From: Pseudomonadota bacterium
GTDB taxonomy: Bacteria; Pseudomonadota; Alphaproteobacteria; Acetobacterales; Acetobacteraceae
DNA length: 7,998 nt
Direction: 5' to 3'
NCBI GenBank assembly: GCA_021815835.1
Contig: JAKAZN010000063.1
Location: 1 to 7,998, forward strand
The stretch's first letter is position 1, and each line of letters opens with the position of its first letter. Under the pieces are notes generated by a model, which worked only from the letters and a program-made list of their open reading frames with translations, made no database searches and was not told the DNA's origin. A program made the translations under genes and the position numbers. Positions 1 through 6,498 of this stretch are shown piece by piece.

Positions 1-100
1 TCACGCTGAACAGGACAATGGCAAGCACGACGCCCGCCATGGCAATCATCTGGAACCGGGCGCGGTCGCGCCCGGTCGGGCCGAGGGGCGGCGCGATCAT
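1..100 (-). CDS. N-terminus of a membrane protein, cut by the left edge (possibly TraG coupling protein)
   Basis: The reading frame starts at an ATG at position 100 on the minus strand, overlaps the traI stop by four bases (ATGA), and stays open to the window edge (about 33 codons). The visible protein has a short polar, basic start (MIAPPLGPTGRDRARF) and then a hydrophobic stretch (MIAMAGVVLAIVLFSV) that looks like a first transmembrane helix. In RP4 the gene after traI is traG, the VirD4-like coupling ATPase, which also has a short cytoplasmic N-terminus before its first membrane helix. Position and topology fit TraG, but no diagnostic motif (Walker A/B) lies in the window, so the product is inferred only from gene order. 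Coupling with traI suggests the same operon. Confidence 0.55.
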   Translation of the reverse strand, partial: MIAPPLGPTGRDRARFQMIAMAGVVLAIVLFSV

Positions 101-2067
101 CGGCCGCGGTCTTGGTCGATCCCCCGTGCGCGGCCGTCGCGGCCGAGCTCGGCCCTGTCCCCCGGCCGGAGATGCTGCGTGCCCTGTCGCACCTGGGCCG
201 TCTCTCGCTGCACAACCATCTCCGCGCCTCGCCTCCACAGTACGGCGTGGCCTCCGTCGCGCAGCGGCGCCCGGCGTTCGTAGGTGAAGGCGCCAGCCTG
301 CGCGGGGCTCCACGCCTGATACCCTATACCGGATATCTCTTCCGACAGCCCCCGCTGTTGCGCAACATATTGTGTTGCATCCTCCAAGTCCCGGACATCG
401 TGCCGTTCCTCGATGATCCGCTGCCGCACAGCCTCCATCTCGGGATCGGCGAACGTCACGTCGGCGCCGTCACGGGCCGCGGCCTCGGTAACCCATCCCT
501 TGAAGTCGGCGCTGCCGCTGACGCGGAGCCTGGATCGGCCAAAGCGATCGGCCGCGAGTTCCAGGGCGAGCGTCGCGGCGGCCTGGCTCTCGATCGGGAT
601 TTCGATGTTCCCGGCCCGATCGCACACCTGGCCGCCATCGCGGAGCGTGTAGGCCACGGTGCCGTCCCGGCGCACGGTGCGGGTCATGCCCATGCGCACC
701 ACATGCCGGGCCTGCTCGGCGGTCTCCGCCGCCACGATGGTCTCGGCCATCGTCACCACCTGCGCCTGGCGCTCGCGCAGCGTCTCAAGGGCGCGCTCGT
801 CCCCCTCCTGCGCCTTCTGCTCAAGGAATCTCTGCCAGGTGGGGATCTGATGCCGTGCCCGGATCACCTCGCCCGCCTTGCGGCGGGACTCCCTGGCTTC
901 CGTCAGCTGCTTCCGGCGCTGCGCGCTGACCTCGCGCAGCTTGCCGTACTTGTCGGGATCGAAGGCCGCGAACGGGCCGCGCCGGATGCGCTCGCGCTCG
1001 CCGGCGGCCCATGCGTCGAGCCGCGCGCGATAGTCGCCCTGTTCGGCCTGCATCGCCTTGAACGCGGCATCGCGCTCGGCGAGGGCCTCCGCCCGCGCCC
1101 GTTCGAACGCCGCTGACAGCGCCTTGGTCGCCGCCCCCTTCTGCAGGGGTTCGTTGGTGTAGCGGTCCTCCGCCGCGGGGAGTTCGCGCCCGGGCTGGGG
1201 CGATTCATAGGCGCCGAGGCGGTCCGTCATCGTCTTGATGCCGAGCCCGCGGTCGATCGCGCTGGCCTTGATGCCGTAGCCCGTCACGCCGGCAGGGCTG
1301 ACGACCAGACCGGCGCCGCGCGGCTTGATTTCGAGGGCGAGGCGGGCCGCCGCCTCGTGGACAGCCTGCCACCCCTGGCCAGCGTCCCGGGCCGCAAGTA
1401 GCGGCACCGGGGCCTTCGCCCGCGCCCATGTGATGAAACTCTCGCGGCCGTCGTGGGCCTCCATCCTGGTCGCGCCTTCCGAGAGATACCGCTCGGCCTC
1501 CTGGGTCAGCCTCGTCCGGGTGAGGCCGTGCTCCTGCTCAATCTCCCGGCAAAGGGCACGGAGCTTGGTGCGCGACTGGAAGGGCGTCACCGTGCGCAGC
1601 GTCTCGGGGTGAACCTTGTTGATCGCGACGTGCATGTGCCAGCAATCGGTGTTGTGGTGGATGCCGCCGATGCGCTGGTGGTCCTCAAGCCCGAGCCGCC
1701 GGGTGAGCCGTTCCTCGATCTCCTTCATGGTGTCCACGTCGAGCCGTTCGCCTGGCGCGAACGACACCACGATATGCAGTGTCTTGCCCTCCTTCCCGCC
1801 GGCGCCCGGGCGGGCAAGGGCCTGGGTCGCCTCCACCAGCTTGATCGCCCACGCCAGATCCTCCGACCCGAGATTCCGAGTCCAGGATGCCGCGACCTTC
1901 TCCCCACCGTGGGCCTGGTCGAGCACATAGCTGCCCAGCCGGGACCATTCCGCCCCCTGCCCTTCCGGACCCAGACCGGCGGCCCGGCGCCGGCCGGCCG
2001 CCACATAGGCGCCGAGGTTGCCGAACCGGCCGCCGCCTTTCGGGGTCGGGACGATCTTCGCGATCAC
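97..2067 (-). CDS. traI: TraI-type MOBP conjugative relaxase with C-terminal LPD7-like region
   Basis: This 656-aa protein should nick one strand at oriT, stay covalently attached to the 5' end, and pilot it through the type IV secretion channel. The N-terminal ~290 residues align by eye with RP4 TraI throughout. The catalytic tyrosine candidate is Tyr21 (LGAYVAAG); a second LGSY at Tyr47 is less likely. A beta strand at 96-103 (KTLHIVVSF) leads to the metal-binding motif at 138-146 (His138, Asp141, His144, His146, within HHNTDCWHMHVAINKVHP). Residues ~310-450 are charged and probably helical. Residues ~455-560 (RDGTVAYTLRDGG onward) resemble the LPD7 domain common in relaxases; no primase domain is visible. 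It is shorter than RP4 TraI (about 730 residues). The start is GTG at 2067, sharing GTGA with the traJ stop, which implies translational coupling. The relaxase call is secure; LPD7 is from memory of the family pattern. Confidence 0.95.
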   Translation of the reverse strand: MIAKIVPTPKGGGRFGNLGAYVAAGRRRAAGLGPEGQGAEWSRLGSYVLDQAHGGEKVAASWTRNLGSEDLAWAIKLVEATQALARPGAGGKEGKTLHIVVSFAPGERLDVDTMKEIEERLTRRLGLEDHQRIGGIHHNTDCWHMHVAINKVHPETLRTVTPFQSRTKLRALCREIEQEHGLTRTRLTQEAERYLSEGATRMEAHDGRESFITWARAKAPVPLLAARDAGQGWQAVHEAAARLALEIKPRGAGLVVSPAGVTGYGIKASAIDRGLGIKTMTDRLGAYESPQPGRELPAAEDRYTNEPLQKGAATKALSAAFERARAEALAERDAAFKAMQAEQGDYRARLDAWAAGERERIRRGPFAAFDPDKYGKLREVSAQRRKQLTEARESRRKAGEVIRARHQIPTWQRFLEQKAQEGDERALETLRERQAQVVTMAETIVAAETAEQARHVVRMGMTRTVRRDGTVAYTLRDGGQVCDRAGNIEIPIESQAAATLALELAADRFGRSRLRVSGSADFKGWVTEAAARDGADVTFADPEMEAVRQRIIEERHDVRDLEDATQYVAQQRGLSEEISGIGYQAWSPAQAGAFTYERRAPLRDGGHAVLWRRGAEMVVQRETAQVRQGTQHLRPGDRAELGRDGRARGIDQDRGR

Positions 2068-2480
2068 AGTCGCACCACGGCGGCCTCGATCTCGACCTGA
2101 CGCTGCTCGATCTCGGCGAGCACGCGCGACACCTCACGGGCCTCGGTCCCCTCCCCTGCCCTGTCGGTCAGCCACAGTTTCAGCAACCCGCCGAGTCGGC
2201 CGAGGTCGGCGCGCAGCCGGCCGAGCTCGTGGATGGCGCGGAGGTCAACCTTGCTCGGCGGATCGTGGCCGAGGCCGAGCGCCCGGAGGTACGACGCGGT
2301 GCTCATCTGCACCCGCTCGGCCCCGGCCTCGATCGCGGCGCGCTCGGCGGCCGTCACCCGGATCGCCGGCAGCACATGGTCGCGCCGGCTGCCGCCCTCC
2401 GAACGCGGACGGTACCGGCGAGGTTCCGCCTCGCCCTCTTCCTTGCCGTCCTCACCCGCCGGTTCGGCCGCCTCGTCCAT
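2064..2480 (-). CDS. traJ: TraJ, oriT-binding relaxosome accessory protein
   Basis: A 138-aa protein that should bind next to the nick site and load the TraI relaxase. The first ~35 residues are acidic then basic and probably disordered. Residues ~36-65 (HVLPAIRVTAAERAAIEAGA, then MSTASYLRALGLG) have the strand-helix-helix pattern of a ribbon-helix-helix DNA-binding fold. Residues ~91-105 carry LGRLGGLLKLWLTD, a signature also present in RP4 TraJ and MobC-like proteins, and a helical tail follows. The ATG at 2480 is the likely start; only a weak purine-rich site precedes it, and a later start would only trim the disordered N-terminus. The gene is transcribed away from the presumed oriT and overlaps traI by four bases. 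In RP4, relaxosome proteins repress their own promoters, so a palindrome at 2583-2602 is a possible operator. Confidence 0.9.
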   Translation of the reverse strand: MDEAAEPAGEDGKEEGEAEPRRYRPRSEGGSRRDHVLPAIRVTAAERAAIEAGAERVQMSTASYLRALGLGHDPPSKVDLRAIHELGRLRADLGRLGGLLKLWLTDRAGEGTEAREVSRVLAEIEQRQVEIEAAVVRL

Positions 2481-2582
2481 CGTTCAGTCGCCTCTTCCTT
2501 GGCGTCATCGGGCCGCCCTGGCGGCCCTCCGCGCGCAGCGCGGCCCTCGCGTCGAACCCCGCAGGGGCGAGTAAGCCATACC

Positions 2583-2602
2583 GCGTTTGTGTATGCAAAC
2601 GC
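2583..2602. promoter_or_regulatory. Perfect 7-bp palindrome over a possible traJ promoter
   Basis: The arms GCGTTTG (2583-2589) and CAAACGC (2596-2602) are perfect inverted repeats around TGTATG. On the minus strand the loop reads CATACA, a weak -10 candidate, with TTGATG (complement of 2612-2617) 16 bases upstream as a -35 candidate. A repressor bound to the palindrome would block this promoter. Relaxosome autoregulation is known for RP4; its application here is inference. The palindrome could instead be part of oriT. Confidence 0.35.
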
Positions 2603-2607
2603 CCAAC

Positions 2608-2636
2608 TTGCCATCAAACTCCAAGAGGAAAATAAC
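2608..2636 (+). promoter_or_regulatory. Possible sigma-70-type promoter for traKLM
   Basis: TTGCCA at 2608-2613 is followed after 17 bases by AATAAC at 2631-2636, a fair match to -35/-10 spacing in the A+T-richer part of the gap, reading towards traK. Promoters in high-G+C bacteria are hard to call by eye, so this is only a candidate. Confidence 0.25.
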
Positions 2637-2667
2637 TGAAGCACCGTGTAGATCTCACATAGAGGCC

Positions 2668-2700
2668 ATATCGGGCGGCAGAACGCCGGATATACATGCA
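2668..2700. promoter_or_regulatory. Candidate nic hairpin of oriT
   Basis: ATATCGGGCG (2668-2677) and CGCCGGATAT (2684-2693) form an inverted repeat with one mismatch in ten and a 6-base loop (GCAGAA). The minus strand reads TATCCGGC, one base away from the IncP/T-DNA-border-type nic core YATCCTG|Y; the plus strand reads TATCGGGC, two bases away. By analogy with RP4 gene polarity the plus strand would be nicked, but the minus strand is the better sequence match, so the nicked strand is left open. Hairpins beside nic are usual in MOBP origins and are bound by TraJ-like proteins. Confidence 0.5.
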
Positions 2701-2730
2701 ATTCACGCGTTTCCCCAGTCGATATACATG
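2689..2730. repeat. 10-bp direct repeat GATATACATG, two copies 32 bp apart
   Basis: GATATACATG occurs at 2689-2698 and again at 2721-2730. The 32-bp spacing is close to three helical turns, so two proteins would bind on the same DNA face. The first copy overlaps the nic-like hairpin and the second lies about 54 bp before the traK start. TraK of RP4 binds and bends the traK side of oriT, so these may be TraK sites; this is inferred from position. Confidence 0.5.
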
Positions 2731-2783
2731 ATGCTCCCGTGGTTTTGATTGAGAGTCCGCCGCCGAGATGCTATTGGTGGGTC

Positions 2784-3245
2784 ATGGCAAAGACGACACC
2801 GCCGAATGTTTGGGGCGCAGCCCGGGTGGCCGTCCGGGCGCTCCGGGACATCATCGCCCGTGAGCTCGCCGAGGGACATCCCCTGACGGCCATCTACCAG
2901 CGCCACAAGGCGCGTATCCCGGCCTCCTATGAGCGTTTCCGGGTCCACGTCGCCCGGGAGATCACCAACACCGCAGGATCGCGCGGCGGGCGTCTGCCCC
3001 GCCGGCTCGCGATCGGAGCACCTGGCGCGAGCGGCGCTAGCGCCCCGTCGGCCGCCCCTCCCCCATCCGCTCCCGTGCCGTCAGAGCCCCAGGCGCCGGA
3101 GCCGACCAAGGAACCGCCGAAGGGCTCGAAAGCATGGAGAGAGAAGCATGGCATCGCCGACGACCCCGCGCCCAAGCCCGTCTTCACCGCCCGAATCCCC
3201 GATCTCAAGCGCCTCGCCCATGGAGACAACGCACCGGAAGAATGA
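2784..3245 (+). CDS. traK: TraK, oriT-binding relaxosome protein
   Basis: A 153-aa basic protein when started at the ATG at 2784 (MAKTTPPNVWGAARVAVRAL). An in-frame ATG at 2739 would add 15 residues with no family resemblance and would run closer to the oriT repeats, so 2784 is preferred; a purine-rich GGTGGG lies just before it. Residues ~9-60 (DIIARELAEGHPLTAIYQRH, then ASYERFRVHV) resemble the small DNA-binding domain of RP4 TraK and other KfrA/TraK-like proteins: a helical array predicted to recognise oriT. Residues ~70-115 are Pro/Ala-rich and flexible, followed by a conserved-looking end (KAWREKHGI). TraK wraps oriT DNA and helps the relaxosome form. It is first gene of the plus-strand traKLM operon and overlaps the presumed traL start by 26 bases. 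Confidence 0.8.
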   Translation: MAKTTPPNVWGAARVAVRALRDIIARELAEGHPLTAIYQRHKARIPASYERFRVHVAREITNTAGSRGGRLPRRLAIGAPGASGASAPSAAPPPSAPVPSEPQAPEPTKEPPKGSKAWREKHGIADDPAPKPVFTARIPDLKRLAHGDNAPEE

Positions 3246-3957
3246 GGTGCATTTCGTCATTCAGGGCAAAGGCGGGGTCGGCAAGTCGTTCGTCGCCACC
3301 CTCGTCGCGGAGTTCCTGGGCGAGCGGATCGCCGATCTCCGCTGCTTCGATACCGACCCCGTGAACCCGACCTTCGCCAGCTACACCGAGTTCGGGGTGC
3401 GGCGGGTCGAGCTCTTTGAGGGCTCGGCGATCAACGCCAAGGCATTCGACGGCATGATGATCGCGATGCTCGATGCCGGCGCAAGCGCGGTCATCGACAA
3501 CGGTGCGACCACCTTCATCCCCCTGATGAATTACATCGCGCAGTCGGGCGTCTTCGAGGTCCTGCTCGGCGCCGGCAAGCAGGTCTTCGTCCATATCATC
3601 ATCGCCGGCGGCGATGCGGTCGGCGAGACGGCGGATGGGTTCGCGCAGATCATGGCGGCGCTGCCCGCCGGCGTGAAGGCGATCGTCTGGCTGAACGCCC
3701 TGCACGGCCAGGTCGATATCGAGGGCGTCGAGTTCGAGCGCACCGCCATCTATCGGAAGGTCCAGGACCGGGTTTCCGGGATCGTCCCCCTCCCCGCCCC
3801 GGCGAGCGACCTCTTCGCGCGCGACTTGCAGGATCTCCGGCGCAAGCGGGTGAGCTTCAAGGCCGCCGTGGACGGATCGGCCTTCAACGTGATGGAACGG
3901 CAGCGGTTCTCGATGGTCCGCCGCGACCTGTTCGCCAAGATGGCGGCGGTGCTGTGA
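3220..3957 (+). CDS. traL: TraL, ParA/MinD-like P-loop ATPase of the transfer operon
   Basis: Starting at the ATG at 3220 the product is 245 aa, close to the ~241 aa of RP4 TraL, with which it aligns along its length. A deviant Walker A motif lies at residues 14-22 (QGKGGVGKS), followed by CFDTDPVNPTF and VIDNGATTFIPL, both with close RP4 counterparts. The end, FSMVRRDLFAKMAAVL, also matches. The frame is open further upstream. A start at 3148 has a better ribosome-binding site (GGAGAGAGAAGC) and would add 24 Pro/Ser-rich residues (269 aa), so the start is uncertain. The family belongs to SIMIBI ATPases related to ParA; the exact job of TraL in transfer is poorly defined, and it is not essential in all IncP tests as I recall. 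It overlaps traK by 26 bases and traM by four (GTGA). Confidence 0.85.
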   Translation: METTHRKNEVHFVIQGKGGVGKSFVATLVAEFLGERIADLRCFDTDPVNPTFASYTEFGVRRVELFEGSAINAKAFDGMMIAMLDAGASAVIDNGATTFIPLMNYIAQSGVFEVLLGAGKQVFVHIIIAGGDAVGETADGFAQIMAALPAGVKAIVWLNALHGQVDIEGVEFERTAIYRKVQDRVSGIVPLPAPASDLFARDLQDLRRKRVSFKAAVDGSAFNVMERQRFSMVRRDLFAKMAAVL

Positions 3958-4451
3958 CGCCGGACGATCTGATCGCCGAGCTCGCAACCAAGCACGGCAT
4001 CAAAATCTCGGCCAAGGACCCGGTCCTGGTGGTCGCGTTCCTCAACGATCTGATCCTCTCGGATCAGTTGGACCGGGCGCGTGGGCTCATGGATGAGCAG
4101 TTCCGTGGCTTCACGCGGGAACTGACCGGTCATCGGAAAGCTCTGGAGGGCGAGGTCGGCAAGCTGCTCGACGCGGCGGATGGCGAACTCGGCCGCCGGA
4201 TCGCCGCGGCGGTCGCCGGCGGCCTCGACGGCGCGGCCCGGGACGCGCGGGAGCGGATGGCAAGCACGATCGAGGGCGGCCGGGCTCAAGCCGAGGCGGC
4301 GATCGCGCATTTGGTACATGAGGCATTTCTTGCCGCCAGGGGAGCCGCGCATGCACGCATGTGGGCGGTGTGCGCGGCAGGAATCGCCGGCGTTATTGCG
4401 GTCGGCTTGGTGTTGTATGCAGCAATGCCACTGCTGGCCCGCATTGCATGA
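3954..4451 (+). CDS. traM: TraM-like conjugal transfer protein with C-terminal membrane anchor
   Basis: A 165-aa protein starting at GTG 3954, sharing GTGA with the traL stop. Residues ~1-45 are mixed polar (DDLIAELATKHGIKISAKDP and VVAFLNDLILSDQL). Residues ~46-130 are Ala/Arg/Glu-rich and should form a long helix or coiled coil. Residues ~136-161 (MWAVCAAGIAGVIAVGLVLY) are a single C-terminal transmembrane helix, giving a tail-anchored inner-membrane protein. Position after traK-traL matches TraM of RP4 and is the main basis for the name. An odd feature is that codons ~92-147 (4228-4393) are repeated in a diverged form at 6832-6996, beyond the metallopeptidase pair; this upstream copy is the intact one. 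Confidence 0.75.
   Translation: MTPDDLIAELATKHGIKISAKDPVLVVAFLNDLILSDQLDRARGLMDEQFRGFTRELTGHRKALEGEVGKLLDAADGELGRRIAAAVAGGLDGAARDARERMASTIEGGRAQAEAAIAHLVHEAFLAARGAAHARMWAVCAAGIAGVIAVGLVLYAAMPLLARIA
4228..4393 (+). repeat. Direct repeat copy A (3' part of traM), matching 6832-6996
   Basis: This 166-bp segment aligns with 6832-6996. Apart from one missing base near the left end of the second copy there are no indels, and the offset is constant at 2603 bp. Hand counting over the 151 ungapped bases (4243-4393) gives 23 mismatches, about 85% identity; the first 34 of these are identical. Both copies are in the same orientation. They bracket the 482-bp gap, the metallopeptidase gene and its partner. 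Confidence 0.9.
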
Positions 4452-4933
4452 GTCGCAGCCGCGGGTGGTGATTTCCGTACCCACGAGCCGATCCGCGTGT
4501 ACCGTTGCGGGGCTGCCAGCGTGAAAGGTACCCCCTCGCGGCAACGGTTCCTTCACCCGCCGCTCGACGGGCTGGTGTCCGGTACACATCCGCTGCCCGC
4601 GCCGGTAGCCGGGTGTACCGGTCAGGTTGACCGTTGCCTCATCTTCGGCCGGATTGCGGGGTCTGCGCCGGGCGGGACGTGCGCGCGGCGGTGCGGCGGG
4701 CCGTTCGGCAGCGGGCGGGGAACGGCGTCCGGATCTCCTTTGACCGGGGCGGATTGACGCGATGGGGCATTCCGGTCCCTCATGCGGATCGGCTCGAACT
4801 GTCATTCCGGGGTGGTCGCCCTTGGCGACCGCCGCCTTTGCGGGCGGCTTGTCGTGCGCGCGGCGAGACGGACCGGTCCCGTGTTGCGGCGCGGCCTGGA
4901 CCATCCGATCTAGTCTGAGCACCAGGAGGGAGC
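4452..4933. promoter_or_regulatory. 482-bp intergenic region with clustered 8-bp motifs upstream of the metallopeptidase gene
   Basis: No convincing gene is visible here; open frames are short and lack coding character. GTGTACCG occurs at 4497-4504 and 4613-4620 and inverted (CGGTACAC) at 4580-4587. ACCGTTGC occurs at 4501-4508 and 4630-4637 and inverted (GCAACGGT) at 4541-4548. A palindrome CGGTCA-GGT-TGACCG covers 4619-4633. Such clustering of two motifs within 140 bp suggests binding sites of a regulator, or an iteron-like remnant. The right half (4660-4920) is G+C rich and holds two adjacent hairpins (listed separately). A promoter for the downstream gene should lie here but none stands out. 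Confidence 0.5.
4814..4848. terminator. Two adjacent hairpins, terminator-like or attenuator-like
   Basis: GGTCGCC (4814-4820), loop CTT, GGCGACC (4824-4830) is a perfect 7-bp stem. It is directly followed by GCCGCC (4831-4836), loop TTTGCG, GGCGGC (4843-4848). There is no T-run after the second stem (only TTGT), so a classical rho-independent terminator is doubtful. The pair could end readthrough from traKLM or act in the leader of the downstream gene. Confidence 0.4.
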
Positions 4934-6496
4934 ATGCCGGATCGCAACGAGTGTGCCGCCTGGCTCAAGCGGGTGCTCGACATCGATGCTCCCGGCGAGG
5001 ACCCGTCCAAGGCCAAGTACGAGGAGGAATTCCGCCAGGCCACGGAGGCCATCGCGACGGCGCGCAGCTATGCCGCGATCAATGCCACCGCCACATCCGC
5101 GCGCGAGGCGATGGAACAGCTGCTCACCGAGTCTGGCCAAGCGGCGGAACGCCGGGACTACAAAGACGCTTCGACCAAGTTACAGGCAGCACTCGTCCAG
5201 GCTGGGACGGTTGGCGCCGAGCGCGAAAGGATGCGCGACGCCGCGCTGGAGCGGCAAGGCAAGCTCAACGAGAGTCTCGCCAAGATCGAGGAACGCATCG
5301 GGAGGCTGGTTGTGGTGCCAGGACCGGTCGCGAGTGCACTGCAGACTGTCAGGTCGGCCCGGGACGGCGCCAGCCTTGCGTGCGGAGCGTCGCCGGAGGA
5401 TTGGCCGAAAGGGGCCATGGCTCTGAACGAGCAGGAGACGACGGAGCGCGACCTGGGCACCGTCTGCGTGGCGGCGGCCAGGACCGTGGCGAGCGCCTAC
5501 GATCTGCGCTTCGCTGCCAAGCAGGACGCCAAGCCGGCCAAGGTCGAGGCGGTCAAGCTGCGCGCCGGCTACCTCGTGGACAAGAGTAAGCTCGACGGCC
5601 TGATCGGCGCGCAGGACGGGATCGGCGCATTGGAGGCCAGCGCGGCCGTTGACACCGCGTTGACGAAGTTCGAGGCCGCAGCCAACCCGGACGACAGCGA
5701 GCGCGCGGAGATCGTGCGCGGTGCCATAGCCGATGTCAAAAAGCTGACCGAAAAAGACTGGGCCGACATGAACATGGTGGACAAGGCGGCGCTCGCTTTC
5801 CGCCTGTGTGCCGCCGGCCCGCCGACCAGCGGCGAGGCGCTTGACCAGCTCTGTGTCGTTTACGGCAGGGCGCCGCCGCAGCGAGCGTTCCTGGACGAGC
5901 GCAGCAGCCAGCGCGCCAGGATCGCCGAAAAAGTGGCCCAGATCACCGAGGTCGATAAGCTGTTCGACAAGGATGGCAACGTGATCGACAACGAATGGTC
6001 CAAGATCATCGCCGACCAGAACAAGGTCCGCGACCTGCTCAAGAAGGTTTCTGACGCGCAACTCGAGGTGTTGGGCCTGCCGCCGGTCGCGGTGTCCACC
6101 TACCTGAAACCCGAGGACGACACCGGCATTGAGTGCGGCGGTTGCGAATGGACCGACGGTCCACCGAAGATCGTGTTGAACGCGCATGCGGACGCGATCG
6201 GCGACCCGAACGAGGCCTTCATCAGCATCCTGCATGAGACGTTCCATGCCCAGCAGGATATGCTGGTGAAGAAGCTGGTCGCCGGCGAGTTGAGCGAGAG
6301 CGATCCGTTGTACCCGCAGGTGCTGATGTTCATGGTGAACAAGCCGGAACAGGGCTACCTGCCGCCGAGCGTCGATCAAGCCATGTATGAAGCGCAGCCT
6401 CTGGAAGTGGATGCCGAGACCCAAGGAACGTTCGCCTATTCCGATCTGCAACTGGCGATCAAGGCCAACAAGTCGACGGGCAAACAGGAGAAGTGA
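4934..6496 (+). CDS. Large protein with C-terminal HExxH zinc-metallopeptidase (toxin/effector-like) domain
   Basis: A 520-aa protein with a strong ribosome-binding site (AGGAGGG at 4924-4930) before its ATG. There is no signal peptide or membrane segment. Residues 1-~330 are mostly charged, Ala-rich helix, including a repeat-like segment (AAERRDYKDASTKLQAAL). The catalytic part is C-terminal: ISILHETFHAQQ contains HETFH at 434-438 (two zinc-binding His and catalytic Glu435). About 50 residues later, YEAQPLEVDA (485-494) offers Glu491 as third zinc ligand. This HExxHAxQ...YxxQPxExDA arrangement is typical of metallopeptidase domains at the C-termini of polymorphic toxins, effectors and some phage proteins. 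Cys401 and Cys404 form an extra CGGC just before. The last residues are basic (KANKSTGKQEK). The next gene follows at once, suggesting a toxin-partner pair. Substrate and delivery route cannot be read from the sequence; an anti-defence role for the incoming plasmid is an alternative. Confidence 0.75.
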   Translation: MPDRNECAAWLKRVLDIDAPGEDPSKAKYEEEFRQATEAIATARSYAAINATATSAREAMEQLLTESGQAAERRDYKDASTKLQAALVQAGTVGAERERMRDAALERQGKLNESLAKIEERIGRLVVVPGPVASALQTVRSARDGASLACGASPEDWPKGAMALNEQETTERDLGTVCVAAARTVASAYDLRFAAKQDAKPAKVEAVKLRAGYLVDKSKLDGLIGAQDGIGALEASAAVDTALTKFEAAANPDDSERAEIVRGAIADVKKLTEKDWADMNMVDKAALAFRLCAAGPPTSGEALDQLCVVYGRAPPQRAFLDERSSQRARIAEKVAQITEVDKLFDKDGNVIDNEWSKIIADQNKVRDLLKKVSDAQLEVLGLPPVAVSTYLKPEDDTGIECGGCEWTDGPPKIVLNAHADAIGDPNEAFISILHETFHAQQDMLVKKLVAGELSESDPLYPQVLMFMVNKPEQGYLPPSVDQAMYEAQPLEVDAETQGTFAYSDLQLAIKANKSTGKQEK

Positions 6497-6498
6497 CG

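Larger units (their letters stand above)
2481..2783. other. oriT: Divergent intergenic region between traJ and traK, presumed origin of transfer (oriT)
   Basis: About 300 bases separate the divergent traJ and traK genes, which is the location of oriT in RP4-like systems. The part next to traJ (2481-2575) is very G+C rich with no clear signal. From about 2580 to 2760 the sequence becomes noticeably A+T richer, as expected for an oriT and divergent promoters. It contains a 7-bp-arm palindrome (2583-2602), a 10-bp-arm imperfect hairpin with nic-like bases (2668-2693), and a 10-bp direct repeat (2689-2698 and 2721-2730). Calling this oriT rests on gene context plus these structures; the nick position has not been shown. 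Confidence 0.75.

Noticed and set aside
325..340. Second nic-like CCGGATAT sequence within traI
   Set aside because: It lies in coding sequence, with no hairpin or repeats around it and in the wrong genetic position; probably chance.
112..1116. 334-codon plus-strand open frame antisense to traI
   Set aside because: It lies wholly over the clear relaxase gene, has the Ala/Leu/Arg/His-rich make-up of a G+C-rich shadow frame, and shows no recognisable domain.
1453..2100. 215-codon plus-strand open frame antisense to the traI 5' end
   Set aside because: Same reason: an antisense shadow of the conserved catalytic part of the relaxase.
2929..3219. Extension of the traL frame upstream over traK
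   Set aside because: The frame is open but the added residues are Ser/Pro/Arg-rich and unlike the family; only a start at 3148 or 3220 is reasonable.
3205..3987. 260-codon minus-strand frame opposite traL
   Set aside because: traL has a strong family match on the plus strand; the antisense frame is Asp/His/Arg-rich with no motif.
3750..4922. 390-codon minus-strand frame spanning traM and the intergenic region
   Set aside because: It is low-complexity, Arg/Pro/Ala-rich, antisense to traM, and crosses the motif cluster and hairpins; no domain and no convincing start.
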